A DNA stretch of 64,000 bases from Paenibacillus mesophilus (lineage in GTDB: Bacteria > Bacillota > Bacilli > Paenibacillales > NBRC-103111): assembly GCF_005938385.1 (NCBI RefSeq), contig NZ_VCRA01000012.1, positions 180,792 to 244,791 on the forward strand. Direction: 5' to 3'. The stretch's first letter is position 1, and each line of letters starts with the position of its first letter. A program made the translations under genes and the position numbers. Positions 35,993 to 44,377 of this stretch are shown piece by piece. Below the pieces are notes generated by a model. The model saw nothing but the letters and a program-made list of their open reading frames with translations, had not been told where the DNA came from and ran no database searches.

Positions 35993-36069
35993 GAAGTTAC
36001 CCTCCTAAAAGGTTGCAAGAAGCTTGGATGGCATCGGAAGCGTCCGGTGAAGCGACCGGTCGTGCCGGC

Positions 36070-37206
36070 TCACAATCGGCCGAGGCGCTCGCTTCGGCTG
36101 TCGAGCATAAATTTGGCGTACAGCATCGGGTTGCGTATCGAGGCGAGCCGGACCCGCTCGTCGGACAGCGACGCGAACGCGGACCGCCCGGGCTTCGAAT
36201 TCGCTTCGAGCACCCATACTTTTCCTTCCGCATCGATGCCGAGATCGACGCCCAGCTCCGCCAGACGGCCGTGGTACTGTTCCAGCACTTCGGGAACGCG
36301 CAGGGCGATATCGTGAGCCGTTGCCGCAATAGCCGCAGCTTGCGTCGGGCCGTACCTGTCGCGCAGAAACGGTACGGTTTCTTCCGCATGACCGCCCCCG
36401 TGCAGATTGGACGTCACGCTTCCCGGAGCGCCTTGACGAACCGCCATGCCGGTCAGCTCCCAGCAGCCTTTGCGGTTCTTTTGCACGAGTGCGCGGATAT
36501 CGAATGCGTCCCCACCTTCGGTAGTTAGAGTCAAATACCGCTGAATCAAATATTTGCGTCCTGACGTAAATTGTCCGATCCATGCAAGCATACGGCTCTT
36601 GGAGCGGAATTGGAGCCGTACGGTCTCGTTTCTGTACGTCCGTCCTTTGGCGATGAACCCGTCCGGCGTTTCCGCAAGGTGAAGCACGCCTTTGCCCTGA
36701 CTGCCGCCGTGCGGCTTCAGAAACAGCTCCCCCTTCTCGTCAAGCCAGCGGACGATATCGTCCTTATGCTCCAGCAGCTCCGTCTCGGGGACGTGAGGCT
36801 TCAGCGCCTCATCGCGCATCATCATCTGGTGGACGTTCCATTTGCCCTTCAGACCGTATCCGAGAAAGCGCGTTCCGCTAGACGCCATCAAGCGCCGGAT
36901 CGGTTCCCGATAAGCGGCGTATACTCCGGGGTTCGAGTAGAAGCAGCGGTCGTATACGGCATCCGGAAACGGGAAAAAACCTTTTTCCCAACGCTTCGAG
37001 GCTGCGGCATAAGCGTATCCGACCACCCGGTTGCGGTCCCAATCCAGCCTGTGCGGGAAAAAAACAAATACGTCCAATCCGAGCTTCCGTCCGATCCCCG
37101 TCAGCCGCCGGTAATAATCTTTTTCCGCAAAAGGCGGTTCCCCGGCCTTCGGGCATACCATGATGCCGACGGTTTGCGCGTTCCGCCGCTCGTTTCTCGT
37201 TATCAT
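36070..37206 (-). CDS. YheC-like spore-coat-associated ATP-grasp protein (copy 2)
   Basis: 378 residues from the ATG at 37206, preferred to GTG 37215 because AAGGTGA lies 6 bp before it. Short form without N-terminal barrel: VGIMVCPKAGEPPFAEKDYY, KRWEKGFFPFPDAVYDRCFY, ATP loop LKPHGGSQGKGVLHLAE, DIRALVQKNRKGCWELTGMA, end motif WVLEANSKPGRSAF. Starts 14 bp after copy 1 ends. First D–C pair with copy 1. Confidence 0.88.
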   Translation of the reverse strand: MITRNERRNAQTVGIMVCPKAGEPPFAEKDYYRRLTGIGRKLGLDVFVFFPHRLDWDRNRVVGYAYAAASKRWEKGFFPFPDAVYDRCFYSNPGVYAAYREPIRRLMASSGTRFLGYGLKGKWNVHQMMMRDEALKPHVPETELLEHKDDIVRWLDEKGELFLKPHGGSQGKGVLHLAETPDGFIAKGRTYRNETVRLQFRSKSRMLAWIGQFTSGRKYLIQRYLTLTTEGGDAFDIRALVQKNRKGCWELTGMAVRQGAPGSVTSNLHGGGHAEETVPFLRDRYGPTQAAAIAATAHDIALRVPEVLEQYHGRLAELGVDLGIDAEGKVWVLEANSKPGRSAFASLSDERVRLASIRNPMLYAKFMLDSRSERLGRL

Positions 37207-37220
37207 CGGTCTCACCTTCG

Positions 37221-38591
37221 TTAAAATCCGGCCAAATAACGGGCGTACAGCACCGTTTGTTTGACGGAAGGGCGGGTTGCGCCTTCGGCAAGCGGCGTTC
37301 CGTCGTTTTTGGACGGTTTGGAATTGACCTCAAGCAGCCATACTTTCCCGTTCGTGTCGACGGCCAAGTCGACGCCCAGTTCCCCGAAATGCCCCTTCAC
37401 TTGCGTCTCGATACCTTTCGCGATATCGAGAGCCGCTTTGCGCAGATGGGCGGCTGCGGAACGCTGCTGAACGGCGGTCAAATTCGTTTTGGCCAGCGCT
37501 TCTTTCACCCGGCTGAGCGATCCGCCGCGCGCCAAGTTCGACACAAAGTGATTGCTCCCGGCAATGCGCGCCACTACCGAAGTGACGCTCCACGCTCCCG
37601 TATTGTTCCGCTGGACAAGCGCGCGGAAATCGACGGGACGTCCGCCGGTTTCGATCAGATGCAGCCCTTGCTGGATTTGGTACCGCCGCTGCTTCAGCTT
37701 GCTTGCGATGGAAGAGAACACGGCTTCGATCGTAGGGAACGATTGCCGGATCGTTCCGTTCAAGCTTGTCGTCTGGCACGAATACGACTGATTGCCCGAG
37801 CGGCTGATCCGGATAATGCCCTTCCCCAGGCTGCCGGTTATCGGCTTCAGGAAGACGACCGGGTGGCGCGACGTCATCGATTTGAGCATCTGGAAATTTT
37901 TGAACAGGTATGACTCCGGCAAGTACCGGGTAAGCGAAGGATCCTGCTTGAGCGCGTCGAATACGTCGGTTTTGTCCAAGTATTTCTCGTTGAACACGGT
38001 CGTCCCGTAGCGGGATTTTACATCCTTCATGAAATGCTGAACGCTGGGATTGTTCTCCAGCTTCCGGGTCGTGAGCCGGTTGTAGACGACGTCCGGGATC
38101 GGAAAACCGGATTTGCGCCACCTTCCGTAATAAGTCCAGCCTTCGATATGCGGATGGCCGGAAGGGATATCCTCCACAGTGAAAAAATAGACGAATGCGC
38201 CATGTGATTGGCAAGTGTCCACCAGCTCTTTGCAAAAGGCGGTGTTCGATCCGAACGGACGATCCGGGGAACCGGAGTACACGCGGCTCATCATGACGCC
38301 GATCAGAGGACCGAGCTCGATCGTTTTGCTGCTCGCCTTATAGCGGATGCTGATTTGGGCGCCGTGATGGAGACCCAGCTTGCGCGCGAACGATTCGCTG
38401 ATGCGGAGGCCGTCTAGATGAGAGGCGGAGACGACCTTCACCTGATGCTTGGATGCGCCGTATCGGAGCGTTACGGTTCCGCCGGACGGGATTTTGTGCG
38501 ATCGTGCCGCACGCTCCCCGAGCACCAGCGTTTGATCTTGAAGCAGGCCGCCCATGCCTTGCACATGGATTGTCAGTTTCGTACTGGTCAT
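37221..38591 (-). CDS. YheD-like spore-coat-associated ATP-grasp protein (copy 1, first gene)
   Basis: 456 residues, first gene of the array. N-terminal barrel-like domain ~1–105 (TVTLRYGASKHQVKVVSASH, then IELGPLIGVMMSR), ATP-grasp part with LKPITGSLGKGIIRISRS, DFRALVQRNNTGAWSVTSVVA, and end motif WLLEVNSKPSKNDG. AAAGGAGACACACC precedes the ATG. A sigma-K-like promoter lies 59–86 bp upstream, fitting mother-cell expression late in sporulation. Confidence 0.9.
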   Translation of the reverse strand: MTSTKLTIHVQGMGGLLQDQTLVLGERAARSHKIPSGGTVTLRYGASKHQVKVVSASHLDGLRISESFARKLGLHHGAQISIRYKASSKTIELGPLIGVMMSRVYSGSPDRPFGSNTAFCKELVDTCQSHGAFVYFFTVEDIPSGHPHIEGWTYYGRWRKSGFPIPDVVYNRLTTRKLENNPSVQHFMKDVKSRYGTTVFNEKYLDKTDVFDALKQDPSLTRYLPESYLFKNFQMLKSMTSRHPVVFLKPITGSLGKGIIRISRSGNQSYSCQTTSLNGTIRQSFPTIEAVFSSIASKLKQRRYQIQQGLHLIETGGRPVDFRALVQRNNTGAWSVTSVVARIAGSNHFVSNLARGGSLSRVKEALAKTNLTAVQQRSAAAHLRKAALDIAKGIETQVKGHFGELGVDLAVDTNGKVWLLEVNSKPSKNDGTPLAEGATRPSVKQTVLYARYLAGF

Positions 38592-38649
38592 GGTGTGTCT
38601 CCTTTAGAAGCGCCATCCTGCGATTTCTCGTGTTTCCATAGACTACTCA

Positions 38650-38677
38650 CATCATATGAGGACATATATCCCTTGGT
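38650..38677 (-). promoter_or_regulatory. Sigma-K-like promoter of the YheC/YheD array
   Basis: Read on the minus strand: AC (38677–38676), 17 bp, then CATATGATG (38658–38650), compared with the Bacillus sigma-K pattern AC–N16/17–CATANNNTA; only the last base differs. It lies at a fitting distance before the first gene. Short motifs like this can arise by chance; the sporulation gene content supports it. Confidence 0.45.
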
Positions 38678-38858
38678 GAATGAATGGACGGGGAATGGCG
38701 GGAGGGGACTAGACGAAACGAACAGTTTTTTGCGGCGGGCTTGTGCGGGGGGAGGCAACTCGGAGGAGCTCAAAAGGGAGTGGGGACTGAGGCGGAAAGT
38801 ACGGACAGCACGACTTCAACGGGCGGCTGCTCCCTCCAACGATTCCCCTGATCGCTTT

Positions 38859-39042
38859 TAGCGGAACTGTATTCCGTTAAGTTGGATATTTCGCGGCATT
38901 TCTCGGTTATAGCGGAACTATGGTACGTAAAACCATTCATTTTTTGATTCGATGGCGGGAAAAAAGCTGAATAACGGAATGTAGTTCCGCAATTTTGGCA
39001 GTGTACTTGTTTTAGCGGTCAATAACGGAATGCAGTTCCGTT
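38859..39042. repeat. Gene-free block of four short palindromes (copy 2)
   Basis: Aligns over its full length with 832–1018. Palindromes: CGGAACTGTATTCCG (38862), GCGGAACTATGGTACGT (38914), ACGGAATGTAGTTCCG (38974) and ACGGAATGCAGTTCCGT (39025). About two thirds identity with copy 1, with the same spacing between palindromes. The remaining 38678–38858 holds nothing recognisable. Confidence 0.75.
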
Positions 39043-39074
39043 GTTTATCGATAGCCGCCGTCCTATCCGGCAAC

Positions 39075-39187
39075 CAGCCCTTCGATCCCTCATCAAAGGG
39101 CTTCGTTGAAGCCGCGAGTCCTTCGATCCCCGATCAAAAGGCTTCATGAATCCAAGCCCTTCGATCCCGTTCGAAGGGCTTTTTCGC
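39075..39187. repeat. Three tandem CCCTTCGATC hairpins, the last terminator-like
   Basis: Three related hairpins at a ~40-bp period: AGCCCTTCGATCCC...AAAGGGCTT (39075–39102), GTCCTTCGATCCCC...AAAAGGCTT (39117–39143) and AAGCCCTTCGATCCCGTTCG with AAGGGCTTTTT (39154–39184). The third ends in T residues and looks like a terminator, though no gene on the plus strand precedes it nearby. Confidence 0.6.
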
Positions 39188-39254
39188 ATGCGCAAGGACG
39201 AATGCCGCAAGATGAGGACCGTTAACAAATTGTTCACCGTTTGCAGAGCCGCCG

Positions 39255-39297
39255 GGTGATCTAAATCACAGTTGCTTCCGCCGCGGACCGATACAAT
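39255..39297 (+). promoter_or_regulatory. Fnr-like site and promoter of the cytochrome oxidase operon
   Basis: GGTGATCTAAATCACA (39255–39270) matches the Bacillus Fnr pattern TGTGANNTANNTCACA at every fixed position except the first. TACAAT at 39292–39297 can serve as -10; transcription would then start near 39304, placing the site centre (39262.5) at about -41.5, the position of Fnr-activated promoters. No good -35 exists, as expected for an activator-dependent promoter. ArcA/CRP-like proteins with similar sites remain possible. Confidence 0.6.
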
Positions 39298-39379
39298 AAC
39301 AGCATAAAGACGCTAATATCCGCGCGGACATGCGGATTATGTCCTTACTATCGGCCGTGAGAGAGAGGGGGTTATCCTG

Positions 39380-39538
39380 ATGGCGAAATCGGCATCAGAC
39401 AAGACGAACAAAGATCGAGCCGGGGAACACGGGAGCGAGCCGTCATTGAAAGGAACGTTTGCGGCGGTCATGCTGCTAGGCGCATTCCTGCTCGTATCCT
39501 GGCTCGGCGTATTCGTCCTTTATATGGCCAGAAACTAA
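39380..39538 (+). CDS. Cytochrome c oxidase subunit 2A (ba3 type)
   Basis: 52 residues: a charged N-terminal ~22 residues and one membrane helix LKGTFAAVMLLGAFLLVSWL (~23–48), ending VLYMARN. Size, single helix and position immediately before subunits II and I match the small subunit IIa of ba3-type oxidases. GAGAGAGGGGG stands a little upstream of the ATG. It replaces the first helix that the shortened subunit II lacks. Confidence 0.8.
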   Translation: MAKSASDKTNKDRAGEHGSEPSLKGTFAAVMLLGAFLLVSWLGVFVLYMARN

Positions 39539-39560
39539 TGACGAAAAGAGGTTGACCCGC

Positions 39561-40031
39561 ATGCATATTCACCGCTTGGAGAAAATTTGGCTGACGTTCG
39601 GCTTTTCAATGCTTGCCGTGTTCTTGATCGTCCTGGGCATTATGGCGTTTTCGATGGGACTTACGACTCCCGGCAGCCATCGCCATGCGATCGATCCCGC
39701 GAAAGTGACCGAGACGGCACCGTTCGATAAACCTATTCTGAAGAAGGTCGGGGACAACGAGTATGAAGCGATCATGACCGCATTCGCTTACGGTTACGCT
39801 CCGACTACGCTGGAAGTGCCCGCAGGTGCGACGGTTCATTTTACGATTACGTCCAGTGACGTCGTGCACGGCTTCGAAATTCCCGGAACGAATGTCAACA
39901 TGATGGTGCTGCCGGGCGAAGTGAACCATATCTCGCATACGTTCAAAAAAGCCGGCGAATATTTGATCTTGTGCAACGAATATTGCGGCACCGGGCACGA
40001 ATTTATGAAAACGACTCTTGTTGTGAAATAA
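39561..40031 (+). CDS. Cytochrome c oxidase subunit II (ba3 type)
   Basis: 156 residues: one membrane helix ~8–36, then the cupredoxin domain with the Cu-A site (H in VVHGFEIPG and CNEYCGTGHEFM near the end), which takes electrons from cytochrome c on the outer face. Only one helix is present, as in the B-type (ba3) family. ATG 39561 follows AAAAGAGG; an in-frame TTG at 39552 is less likely. Second gene of the oxidase operon. Confidence 0.92.
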   Translation: MHIHRLEKIWLTFGFSMLAVFLIVLGIMAFSMGLTTPGSHRHAIDPAKVTETAPFDKPILKKVGDNEYEAIMTAFAYGYAPTTLEVPAGATVHFTITSSDVVHGFEIPGTNVNMMVLPGEVNHISHTFKKAGEYLILCNEYCGTGHEFMKTTLVVK

Positions 40032-40071
40032 CGGACCGGTTCTCGTGTCCGTATAAAGGACGGCGATTGGA

Positions 40072-41754
40072 ATGACTACGGCTACTATTACGGCTGCTTC
40101 TAAGGCAACACCCCAAACGGAACGGTTCGACCGCCGGGACGGATCTCTCGTGCTCGCCCATATTTTGTTCGCTTTCGCGGCGCTGTTCTTGGGCGGCATC
40201 GCCGGCGTTCTGCAAGGGCTCGTGCGCGGCGGGATGATCGAGCTGCCCGCGGGAATCGGCTATTACCAGCTGCTGACCGCCCACGGAGTGCTGATGGCGC
40301 TCATTTTCACCACGTTCTTCATTATCGGCTTTCTATACTCGGGGCTCTCCAAGACGCTCGGCGGACAACTGCTGCCGATATCCCGCCGGATGGGCTGGGT
40401 CGGATTCGGTCTGATGGCTCTCGGCACCGTGATCGGCACGGTCGTCATTCTGCTGAATCAGGCGAGCGTCCTGTACACGTTCTATGCGCCGCTCAAAGCA
40501 TCCCCGTTCTTCTACATCGCCTTGGCGCATGTCGTCGTAGGCAGCTGGATCAGCGGGCTCGGAATGTTCTACAACTATCGGTATTGGAAGAAGACGAATA
40601 AAGGCAAAATGTCGCCGCTGTTCTCCTTTATGGCGGTCGCGACGATGATCATGTGGCAAATATGCACGATCGGGGTAGCGATCGAAGTGCTGTTCCAGCT
40701 CATCCCTTGGTCGTTCGGCTGGGTCGATACGATCAACGTGCTGCTGAGCCGTACGCTGTTCTGGTATTTCGGCCATCCGCTCGTCTACTTCTGGCTGCTG
40801 CCGGCCTATATATGCTGGTATGTCGTCATTCCGAAAATTATCGGCGGCAAAATATTCAGCGACGCGCTGGCCAGACTTTCGTTCATGCTGTTCATCTTAT
40901 TCTCGATTCCGGTAGGGTTTCACCACCAGCTGATGGAGCCGGGGATCAGCCAGTTCTGGAAATATTTGCAGGTCGTGCTTACGTTCATGGTCATAGTTCC
41001 TTCGCTGATGACGGCTTTCTCGCTGTTCGCTTCGTTCGAGCTGTACGGCAGATCGAAGGGCGCGAAAGGGTTGTTCGGCTGGTTTAAATATTTGCCGTGG
41101 AAAGACGTCCGCTTCTTCGCACCGTTTATGGGTATGCTCATCTTCATCCCGGCCGGCGCGGGCGGCATTATCAACGCGAGCCATCAGATGAACGCGGTCG
41201 TGCATAATACGCTTTGGGTAACCGGGCACTTTCACTTGACCGTAGCGACGAGCGTAGCGCTTACGTTTTTCGGCATTACGTATTGGCTCATCCCGGCGAT
41301 AACCGGACGCACGTTAACGAAGCGCATGAACGGATGGGGAATTGTTCAAACTATATTATGGTGCGTCGGTATGTTCTTCATGTCGGGGGCGATGCATACG
41401 GTAGGCTTGTTCGGTTCGCCGCGCAGAACCGCCTATACGACTTACGGCGACCACCCGGACGCGATCTTGTGGATGCCGTACCATGTGGCGATGGCGATCG
41501 GCGGAACGATTCTTTTCGTAGCGGTCGTCATCATGATCGCTAACATCGTAGGCTTGCTGCGCGCGCCGAAGGGCGACACCGAGTATCCGATCGGCGAAGT
41601 GGCGGAGACGGCGGAGAAAACGCCTGCCCTGCTTGAACGCTGGGGTGTGTGGATCGGCGTATGCGTCGTACTTATCATCGTCGCTTACACGATCCCGATC
41701 ATGGATATGATCGGTAACGATGTACCGGGTTCGCCGGGGTATAAGATGTGGTAA
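40072..41754 (+). CDS. Cytochrome c oxidase subunit I (ba3 type)
   Basis: 560 residues with about 13 membrane helices. It holds the haem–copper centre where O2 is reduced to water and protons are pumped: YYQLLTAHGVLMALIF (low-spin haem His), FWYFGHPLVYFWLLPAY (Cu-B His and Tyr), MEPGISQFWKYLQVV and LWVTGHFHLTVATSVALT (haem His ligands). B-type oxidases have high oxygen affinity, which fits the Fnr-like site upstream. Followed by a strong terminator. Confidence 0.94.
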   Translation: MTTATITAASKATPQTERFDRRDGSLVLAHILFAFAALFLGGIAGVLQGLVRGGMIELPAGIGYYQLLTAHGVLMALIFTTFFIIGFLYSGLSKTLGGQLLPISRRMGWVGFGLMALGTVIGTVVILLNQASVLYTFYAPLKASPFFYIALAHVVVGSWISGLGMFYNYRYWKKTNKGKMSPLFSFMAVATMIMWQICTIGVAIEVLFQLIPWSFGWVDTINVLLSRTLFWYFGHPLVYFWLLPAYICWYVVIPKIIGGKIFSDALARLSFMLFILFSIPVGFHHQLMEPGISQFWKYLQVVLTFMVIVPSLMTAFSLFASFELYGRSKGAKGLFGWFKYLPWKDVRFFAPFMGMLIFIPAGAGGIINASHQMNAVVHNTLWVTGHFHLTVATSVALTFFGITYWLIPAITGRTLTKRMNGWGIVQTILWCVGMFFMSGAMHTVGLFGSPRRTAYTTYGDHPDAILWMPYHVAMAIGGTILFVAVVIMIANIVGLLRAPKGDTEYPIGEVAETAEKTPALLERWGVWIGVCVVLIIVAYTIPIMDMIGNDVPGSPGYKMW

Positions 41755-41762
41755 AGATAAAT

Positions 41763-41809
41763 AAGGCTGTCGCGCGAGTCATGAGGATGACTTCGGGACA
41801 GCCTTTTTG
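41763..41809 (+). terminator. Terminator of the cytochrome oxidase operon
   Basis: GGCTGTC pairs with GACAGCC around an inner AGTCAT/ATGACT stem, followed by TTTTT. Confidence 0.88.
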
Positions 41810-41855
41810 TTCGTAGCAAAGCTTCACTTTGTGGGGCTATCTTGTATCGGGGGCT

Positions 41856-41993
41856 CCCCCAGAAGTAATAACAATAGCTTTTATCGATGCAATTCGGCGA
41901 AGTACATTCGTGTTTCAGTTGAAGCTATTGTTGCGAGAGCAGCAAAGCTGCTCCGACGGAATAAGCTACGAAGCGGTTCTTCACTTCTGGGGG
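41856..41993. repeat. CCCCC/GGGGG hairpin repeat, long variant
   Basis: Outer arms CCCCCAGAAGT (41856–41866) and ACTTCTGGGGG (41983–41993) enclose inner arms AACAATAGCTT (41870–41880) and AAGCTATTGTT (41922–41932). The arm sequence and the preceding GGGGGCT and following GGATC flanks match the 51-bp units at 56477 and 59372, so this is a larger or interrupted member of that family. It lies between the oxidase terminator and a convergent AraC gene. Confidence 0.65.
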
Positions 41994-41998
41994 ATCGG

Positions 41999-42862
41999 TC
42001 ATCGGTGCATCTTCCGATACTGCAAAGGGGAAGCGAAAGCCAGCTTCTTGAACGTTTTGTAGAAATGCGCCAAATTGTCGAACCCGACTTCCTCGGCGAT
42101 TCGGATGACGTTCCGGTTCGTATCGCGGAGCAGCTTCTGCGCTTCCATAATTCTGACGGCGGCAATGTAATCGACGAACGAGAATCCCGTCATCGTTTTG
42201 AACAACCGGCTTAAATAGTAGGGGCTCGTCGTAAACTTCTCGGCCAGCATGCCGAGCGTCAGCCGCTCCGTATAGTGCTGCGTTATATACTGCATCGCTT
42301 CGGTTATTTTCGGATGGAGCGATTTAGGGTCCGAAGCGGGATTCTCCAAGCGCTTCTCGTTGCAGCGGATCGCGAATACGAGCAGCTCCGCAAGCAGCGC
42401 CTCGATGCAGAGCAAATAATTTCTGCGCCGGTCGCGATATTCCTCGATCATTTTATGAAACAGCTCTTCGACGAATTTTTGTTCATGAACGGGCAAGGAA
42501 AGTACAGGCGAGCCGGCATGGAAAGGGGACAGCGGGTCCTGAAGCAAATGCTGCCTGGCGTCGAACAAATTCGTTTTGAAATAGACGAGCACTCTTTCCC
42601 GCTCCAGGCGGGAGGTCGATGTCGCCTTGTGCAGCTCGTACCGGTCGATAAACAGCAGATCGCCTTTGCACACCCGGTACATTTTGTCCTTTATAAAATA
42701 ATTTTTCTCGCCCGCCATCGAGTAATAAATCTCGTATCCATCGTGAAAATGGGCTTCCTTCATATGATGATCGGAGCTGAATTTGTTGCGCGCGATTGTA
42801 AACGTTTCCGTGAATTTTTCCGCTCCGTCTTGCTGCGGCGAATGGTTCGACCTTTCCGGCAT
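41999..42862 (-). CDS. AraC-family transcriptional regulator
   Basis: 287 residues. N-terminal cupin domain (AHFHDGYEIYYSMAGEKNYF ... LLFIDRYELHKATS), C-terminal double helix-turn-helix (LTLGMLAEKFTTSPYYLSRLF, RNVIRIAEEVGFDNLAHFYK). AAGGGGGGACC precedes the ATG. It is divergent from the binding-protein gene at 43045, with a shared 182-bp spacer, the classic arrangement for a local sugar-responsive activator of the second carbohydrate island. Confidence 0.9.
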   Translation of the reverse strand: MPERSNHSPQQDGAEKFTETFTIARNKFSSDHHMKEAHFHDGYEIYYSMAGEKNYFIKDKMYRVCKGDLLFIDRYELHKATSTSRLERERVLVYFKTNLFDARQHLLQDPLSPFHAGSPVLSLPVHEQKFVEELFHKMIEEYRDRRRNYLLCIEALLAELLVFAIRCNEKRLENPASDPKSLHPKITEAMQYITQHYTERLTLGMLAEKFTTSPYYLSRLFKTMTGFSFVDYIAAVRIMEAQKLLRDTNRNVIRIAEEVGFDNLAHFYKTFKKLAFASPLQYRKMHR

Positions 42863-42980
42863 AGTACGGTCCCCCCTTACCTTTAATCATAGCAGTACGC
42901 TTTTCGGAATAGTAGCAAGATTTGCGATTTTTTTTGGAGCGATAGCAAAATAGCGGAAAGAACGTTCGGTGCATTCGCGG

Positions 42981-43008
42981 TATACTGATTTTTGAGTAAG
43001 CGCTGTCA
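42981..43008 (+). promoter_or_regulatory. Promoter with cre-like site before the second sugar island
   Basis: TATACT (42981–42986) is a plausible -10. AGTAAGCGCTGTCA (42995–43008) matches 13 of 14 positions of the cre consensus TGWNANCGNTNWCA and would overlap the transcription start, a repressing position for CcpA. Confidence 0.45.
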
Positions 43009-43044
43009 TAATCAGGTTAATCCATCTTCTTCGGGGGGTGTAAC

Positions 43045-44349
43045 ATGAAGAGAAGAGCGACCGTGTCCGTTATGCTTATCGCGATGGGCGCAACCGTATG
43101 GGTAGGCTGCAGCAGCGGGAAGCCGCCGGCGTCGGATGGACCGCAGGCGGTCCCGGCCGAGACCGCAGCACCCGTAACCTTGATGATGTTGGATGGAAAC
43201 GGACTGAGCGATTCCGATTTCCAGGTGATGTTCGTCGACCCGATCAAGAAGAAATACCCGCATATTACGGTGAAGAAGACGGCTACGACGAATATCAACA
43301 ACCTGATCGCGGCGGGGGAAACGCCCGATCTCATTACGACCCATAACGGAAACTTCGGCCCTTATCAGGATCTCAAGCTGATGTACGATTTGTCGGAACT
43401 GGCGAAGCTGTACAAATTGGACGTGAGCCGCTTCGATCCGGTAGTCGTTCAAGCAATGGCCGTGACGGGGCCGACGGCGCTGAACGCCGTTCCGTACGCG
43501 TTGAATTTCAGCGCTTTGTATTACAACAAAGATTTGTTCGACGCGTTCGGCGTCGCCTATCCCAAGGACGGCATGACCTGGGACGAGGCGATCGAGCTCG
43601 GCAAAAGAATGACGCGCAAACTGGGCGATACGCAAATTCGCGGGCTCGATCCCTACGCGGTCACGCGGTTTCAGCGCATATTGGGCAATACGTTCTACGA
43701 CACCAAGACGAATAAAGCCACTCTGAATACACCGGAATGGAAATCGATCTTCGAGCTGTCCAAATTGATCATTTCGATTCCCGGCAACGAATGGACGGAC
43801 GCCGAATTGAAAAACTCGATCAGTCCGGACACCAACTTCCACACGAAGCGAATATCCGCCATGTACGGCGGCAACAACATGACTTCGAAGCTGGAGGAGC
43901 CGACCAAGAACGGGCTGAACTGGGATGTGGCGCAATATCCGAGCCTGCCTTCCAGACCTAACGTATATAACGATATCGATGCGCATTTGACCTTCATCAC
44001 GAGTACGAGCAAGCATAAGGACGAAGCGATGAAGGTGCTCGTCGAGCTCGTGTCGGATGAGACGCAAATGAATTTGGTGAGAAAGACGGCGCGGAAGTCG
44101 CCTCTCTCCGATAAAAAATTCGAAGTTGCCTTCGCGGCCGACCTTGAATTTGCCAAAGGGAAAAACCACGCGGGGATGTTCAAAAGCAAAATGATCAACT
44201 CCCCGGTACGTCCCCGGTATACGACCGAGGCGAGCAATTTACTTAAAACGGCATTTTATGATTATTACAAAGGCAAGGATGTCAACACGGCATTAAGAGA
44301 AGCCGACGAGAAGCTGAATCAGTTTCTCGCGACCGAAGCGGCGAAATAG
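43045..44349 (+). CDS. ABC sugar-binding lipoprotein (family 1) without adjacent permeases
   Basis: 434 residues; signal with lipobox VGC (~residues 20–22: TVWVGCSSG) and Pro/Ala-rich linker. Shares KKYPHITVKK, LYYNKDLFDAFGVAYPKDG and TWDEAIELGKRMTR with the binding proteins at 2146, 47609 and 52373. First gene after the divergent AraC regulator. A CapA-like and a hydrolase gene follow within one apparent operon; no permease is present, so another locus must provide the channel. Confidence 0.9.
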   Translation: MKRRATVSVMLIAMGATVWVGCSSGKPPASDGPQAVPAETAAPVTLMMLDGNGLSDSDFQVMFVDPIKKKYPHITVKKTATTNINNLIAAGETPDLITTHNGNFGPYQDLKLMYDLSELAKLYKLDVSRFDPVVVQAMAVTGPTALNAVPYALNFSALYYNKDLFDAFGVAYPKDGMTWDEAIELGKRMTRKLGDTQIRGLDPYAVTRFQRILGNTFYDTKTNKATLNTPEWKSIFELSKLIISIPGNEWTDAELKNSISPDTNFHTKRISAMYGGNNMTSKLEEPTKNGLNWDVAQYPSLPSRPNVYNDIDAHLTFITSTSKHKDEAMKVLVELVSDETQMNLVRKTARKSPLSDKKFEVAFAADLEFAKGKNHAGMFKSKMINSPVRPRYTTEASNLLKTAFYDYYKGKDVNTALREADEKLNQFLATEAAK

Positions 44350-44377
44350 TCGGATGGAACGAGAGGAGAGAAGTGGA

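Noticed and set aside
39019..39237. Open frame of 72 codons on the minus strand
   Set aside because: Spans the CCCTTCGATC hairpin repeats and part of a palindrome block; no start signals.
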